Below are positions 62,216 to 64,000 of a DNA stretch of 64,000 nt, in pieces. The notes under the pieces are model-generated. The model was not told the origin of the DNA. It worked only from the letters and a program-made list of their open reading frames with translations, and searched no databases. The stretch lies in NCBI RefSeq assembly GCF_009795715.1, contig NZ_WTCR01000017.1, positions 1-64,000 on the forward strand, read 5' to 3'. The DNA is from Labilibaculum euxinicum (lineage in GTDB: Bacteria; Bacteroidota; Bacteroidia; Bacteroidales; Marinifilaceae). The translations under genes and the position numbers were made by a program. Within the stretch, counting starts at the first letter, position 1. Every line of letters starts with the position of its first letter.

Positions 62216-63094
62216 TTACACTTGTTCCTTTAACTCCTTTAACCTTTGAATACATTCTTTTAAAGAATCTCTCCAATATGGAATTTCAATTCCATAATCA
62301 GCTTTGATCTTCGCTTTGTTTAGTACTGAATAGTGAGGGCGCTTTGCTGGCGTAGGATAATCTTTGGTTTCGATTGGATTTACAATACAATCTACATTTC
62401 CCATTTCCATGATGGCTTTTGCAAAATCGAACCAGGACGCAACACCTTCATTGGAAAAATGATACAATTTTCCAGATGTATCCAACTTATCAGATTTCGA
62501 AAGAATTTCAAGACAGGTTTGAGCCAAATCTCTTGCATAGGTAGGAGTTCCTACCTGATCAAAAATCACACCCAATTCTTCTCTTTCCTTACCCAAACGA
62601 AGCATGGTTTTCACAAAATTGTTCCCAAAGGAGGAATACAACCAAGACGTACGAATCACGATGGATTCAGAGTAAGAATTTAAAACAAACTCCTCGCCTT
62701 TTCGTTTGGTAGCTCCATACACTCCCAAAGGAGATACTTCAAACTCTTCCGAATAAGGAAGATGAGCCGTTCCATCAAATACGTAATCAGTAGAGATGTG
62801 AATCAGTTTCAAATTCTGTGCTTCAGCAACAGCCACCAAATTTCCAACAGCAGTGGCGTTTACCAATTCAGCAGTTTTGGAATCTTCTTCGGCCTTGTCA
62901 ACCGCAGTATATGCCGCACAATTGATGATTCCTTTAATTTGATGATCGCTTGCAAACTGTGCAAGCATCTCTCGATTGCAAATGTCTAATTCCGGTAGAT
63001 CGGAAAAAACAAATTCCAAATTTGAAAATGATGCACTAAGCTCATTTATTTCTGAACCCAATTGACCGTTTGCTCCTGTTATTAATATTTTCAT
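62216..63094 (-). CDS. rfbD: dTDP-4-dehydrorhamnose reductase
   Basis: A 292-residue NADPH enzyme, last step to dTDP-L-rhamnose. Starts MKILITGANGQLGSEI, with GIINCAAYTAVDKAEED, HISTDYVFDGT, catalytic YGATKRKGEEF and RTSWLYSSFGNNFV. The ATG at 63094 fits the Rossmann start; an in-frame ATG at 63112 would add six residues. Only 13 bp downstream of the inverted repeat that frames the GxxExxY gene. Confidence 0.95.
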   Translation of the reverse strand: MKILITGANGQLGSEINELSASFSNLEFVFSDLPELDICNREMLAQFASDHQIKGIINCAAYTAVDKAEEDSKTAELVNATAVGNLVAVAEAQNLKLIHISTDYVFDGTAHLPYSEEFEVSPLGVYGATKRKGEEFVLNSYSESIVIRTSWLYSSFGNNFVKTMLRLGKEREELGVIFDQVGTPTYARDLAQTCLEILSKSDKLDTSGKLYHFSNEGVASWFDFAKAIMEMGNVDCIVNPIETKDYPTPAKRPHYSVLNKAKIKADYGIEIPYWRDSLKECIQRLKELKEQV

Positions 63095-63107
63095 TTCCTT
63101 ATTTTTT

Positions 63108-63136
63108 TCCACAAATTACTCAAATGACACAAATTA
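63108..63136 (+). repeat. 29-bp inverted repeat, left copy
   Basis: TCCACAAATTACTC...CACAAATTA, the exact reverse complement of 63511-63539. It contains the stop codon of the GxxExxY gene. Confidence 0.9.
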
Positions 63137-63523
63137 AAGAATAACACGTTTATACTGTAAACTTTTTGCGCCAAAATTAACAAGCAAACCAACACGTTTT
63201 CCTGTCGCTTTTAAATAGTTCAAAACTTGGGCATAATGAACATCAGTAAGTGCATTCACCGCCTTTAACTCCACAATTACTTCATCAAAACAAATAAAAT
63301 CAGCAAAATACTTCTTATTAAGCTCACGTCCCTTATAAAAAACATCAAGTTGTACTTCTCTTTCAAAAGGCATTCCAGTATCCATAAACGATAGCTCTAA
63401 TGCCTCCTGATAGATAGCCTCAAGAAAACCACAGCCTAACTCTGAGTGTACTTCCATGCAACAGCCTATGATTTCATAACATTCTTTTTTAAAAAGATAT
63501 TTTTCATTCATAATTTGTGTCAT
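63134..63523 (-). CDS. GxxExxY family protein
   Basis: A 129-residue protein with the family motif in GFLEAIY (Gly32, Glu35, Tyr38) and FADFICFDEVIVELKAV, a PD-(D/E)xK-like nuclease core of the type E.K (VELK), then VLNYLKATGKRVGLLVNFG. The biochemical role is unknown, though the fold suggests a nuclease. The frame begins (ATG 63523, or the internal ATG 63511) and ends inside the two inverted repeats, so the gene exactly fills the element. It interrupts the otherwise tight rfbC-rfbD order. Confidence 0.88.
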   Translation of the reverse strand: MTQIMNEKYLFKKECYEIIGCCMEVHSELGCGFLEAIYQEALELSFMDTGMPFEREVQLDVFYKGRELNKKYFADFICFDEVIVELKAVNALTDVHYAQVLNYLKATGKRVGLLVNFGAKSLQYKRVIL

Positions 63524-63539
63524 TTGAGTAATTTGTGGA
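63511..63539 (-). repeat. 29-bp inverted repeat, right copy
   Basis: TAATTTGTGTC...GTAATTTGTGGA, perfect inverted partner of 63108-63136. It contains the ATG at 63523. Confidence 0.9.
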
Positions 63540-63550
63540 CATTAAATTTT

Positions 63551-64000
63551 CTAAAAAGGATTTTCTGTTTCGGCCAATGGCTTCAATAGTTTGTCTTTTC
63601 CCGACAATTGAACTTCTTCGGCAGCAATTTGCCAATCGACAGCAATCTCTTCATCATTCCAGATGATTCCTGCATCATGACTTGGAGCATACCAGTTATC
63701 AACTTTATAGGCAAAAGTTGCTTCCTCACTCAATACTACAAAGCCATGTGCAAATCCACGCGGAACAAACAATTGACGTTTGTTTTCCCCGTTTAATTTC
63801 ACCGCTACATATTTTTTATAAGTTGCTGAATCTTTTCGAAGATCTACAGCCACATCCAAAACTTCACCTTCAATACAACGTACCAATTTGGCCTGATTAA
63901 AAGGTGGTTTTTGAAAGTGCAAACCACGCAGTACCCCTCTTGATGACTTCGACTCATTGTCCTGAACAAAATTAACTACCCCTATGTTTTCTTCAAATTC
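63551..64000 (-). CDS. rfbC: dTDP-4-dehydrorhamnose 3,5-epimerase (N-terminus outside window)
   Basis: The last 149 residues of RfbC; the frame is open to the window edge, so about 30 N-terminal residues are missing. NESKSSRGVLRGLHFQ with the catalytic His, VRCIEGEVLDVAVDLR, VPRGFAHGFVVLSE, the conserved YKVDNWYAP and INWDE-like IIWNDEEIAVDW are present. Makes dTDP-4-keto-L-rhamnose before RfbD. Confidence 0.95.
   Translation of the reverse strand, partial: EFEENIGVVNFVQDNESKSSRGVLRGLHFQKPPFNQAKLVRCIEGEVLDVAVDLRKDSATYKKYVAVKLNGENKRQLFVPRGFAHGFVVLSEEATFAYKVDNWYAPSHDAGIIWNDEEIAVDWQIAAEEVQLSGKDKLLKPLAETENPF

Overview
The window looks like a chromosomal segment of a low-GC Bacteroidota, most likely a marine Marinilabiliales/Marinifilaceae-type organism. 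This is inferred from the gene content: fused HisB and HisIE, a capsule assembly protein of the Wzi family, YARHG, DUF3124 and DUF3332 proteins, and many lipoproteins. It is also suggested by promoter-like boxes of the Bacteroidota type (TAnnTTTG about 20 bases downstream of TTG). No rRNA, tRNA, CRISPR array or complete transposase gene was seen.

Positions 1-11.5 kb hold the most unusual part: eight single-gene units, all on the + strand, that behave like integron cassettes. At the cassette boundaries that can be paired, a unit starts with (G)TTRRRY-like bases and ends with the reverse complement of its own start (for example GTTAGCACC...GGTGCTA, GTTAGCAAAC...GTTTGCTA, GTTGTGCACA...GTGCACA). 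At six of the seven internal junctions the right-hand core (RYYYA^AC) is split at the same position by a degenerate group II intron lying antisense to the cassettes. Two intron lineages are present, with recognisable domain V/VI and, in one lineage, the tail of the intron reverse transcriptase. One junction (about 2953-3088) is an intact, long, imperfect palindrome without an intron. No integrase gene is in the window. The cassettes carry a DUF4407 membrane protein, two small lipoprotein-like proteins (one YARHG), an HTH membrane protein, an esterase-TPR protein, a DUF3124 lipoprotein, a GH29 fucosidase and a cysteine-motif exported protein.

From 11.6 to 29.9 kb are ordinary chromosomal genes: a FemAB-like transferase, a large surface metallopeptidase/propeller/barrel protein, PPK2, methionine aminopeptidase, an IspD/TarI cytidylyltransferase, and a surface-glycan cluster (GT2, GT4, a decayed UDP-galactopyranose mutase, a glycerophosphotransferase-kinase fusion, Wzi, Nudix). 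Gamma-glutamyltransferase, a CBM9-like protein and a nitroreductase follow. From 30.1 to 37.6 kb is a complete histidine operon (hisG-D-C-B-H-A-F-IE, minus strand) with a histidine-rich leader peptide and an attenuator hairpin. P-II and an ammonium transporter come next, then DUF3332 and a sensor kinase with an NMT1-like binding domain.

From 43.6 to 49.0 kb is a putative exopolysaccharide locus (unknown protein, YaiO-type barrel, a broken small gene, HEAT protein, processive GT2). DsrE and DUF2461 proteins, a transglutaminase-like DUF3857 protein, a solitary four-helix-bundle protein bracketed by inverted repeat arrays, and a REC-kinase protein lacking the phospho-accepting histidine follow. 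About 5 kb (54.5-59.2 kb) is dominated by several families of repeats. The end of the window carries a WbuC cupin, a WecA/MraY-type transferase and rfbB-rfbD-rfbC (dTDP-rhamnose), with a GxxExxY gene inserted between rfbD and rfbC inside perfect 29-bp inverted repeats.
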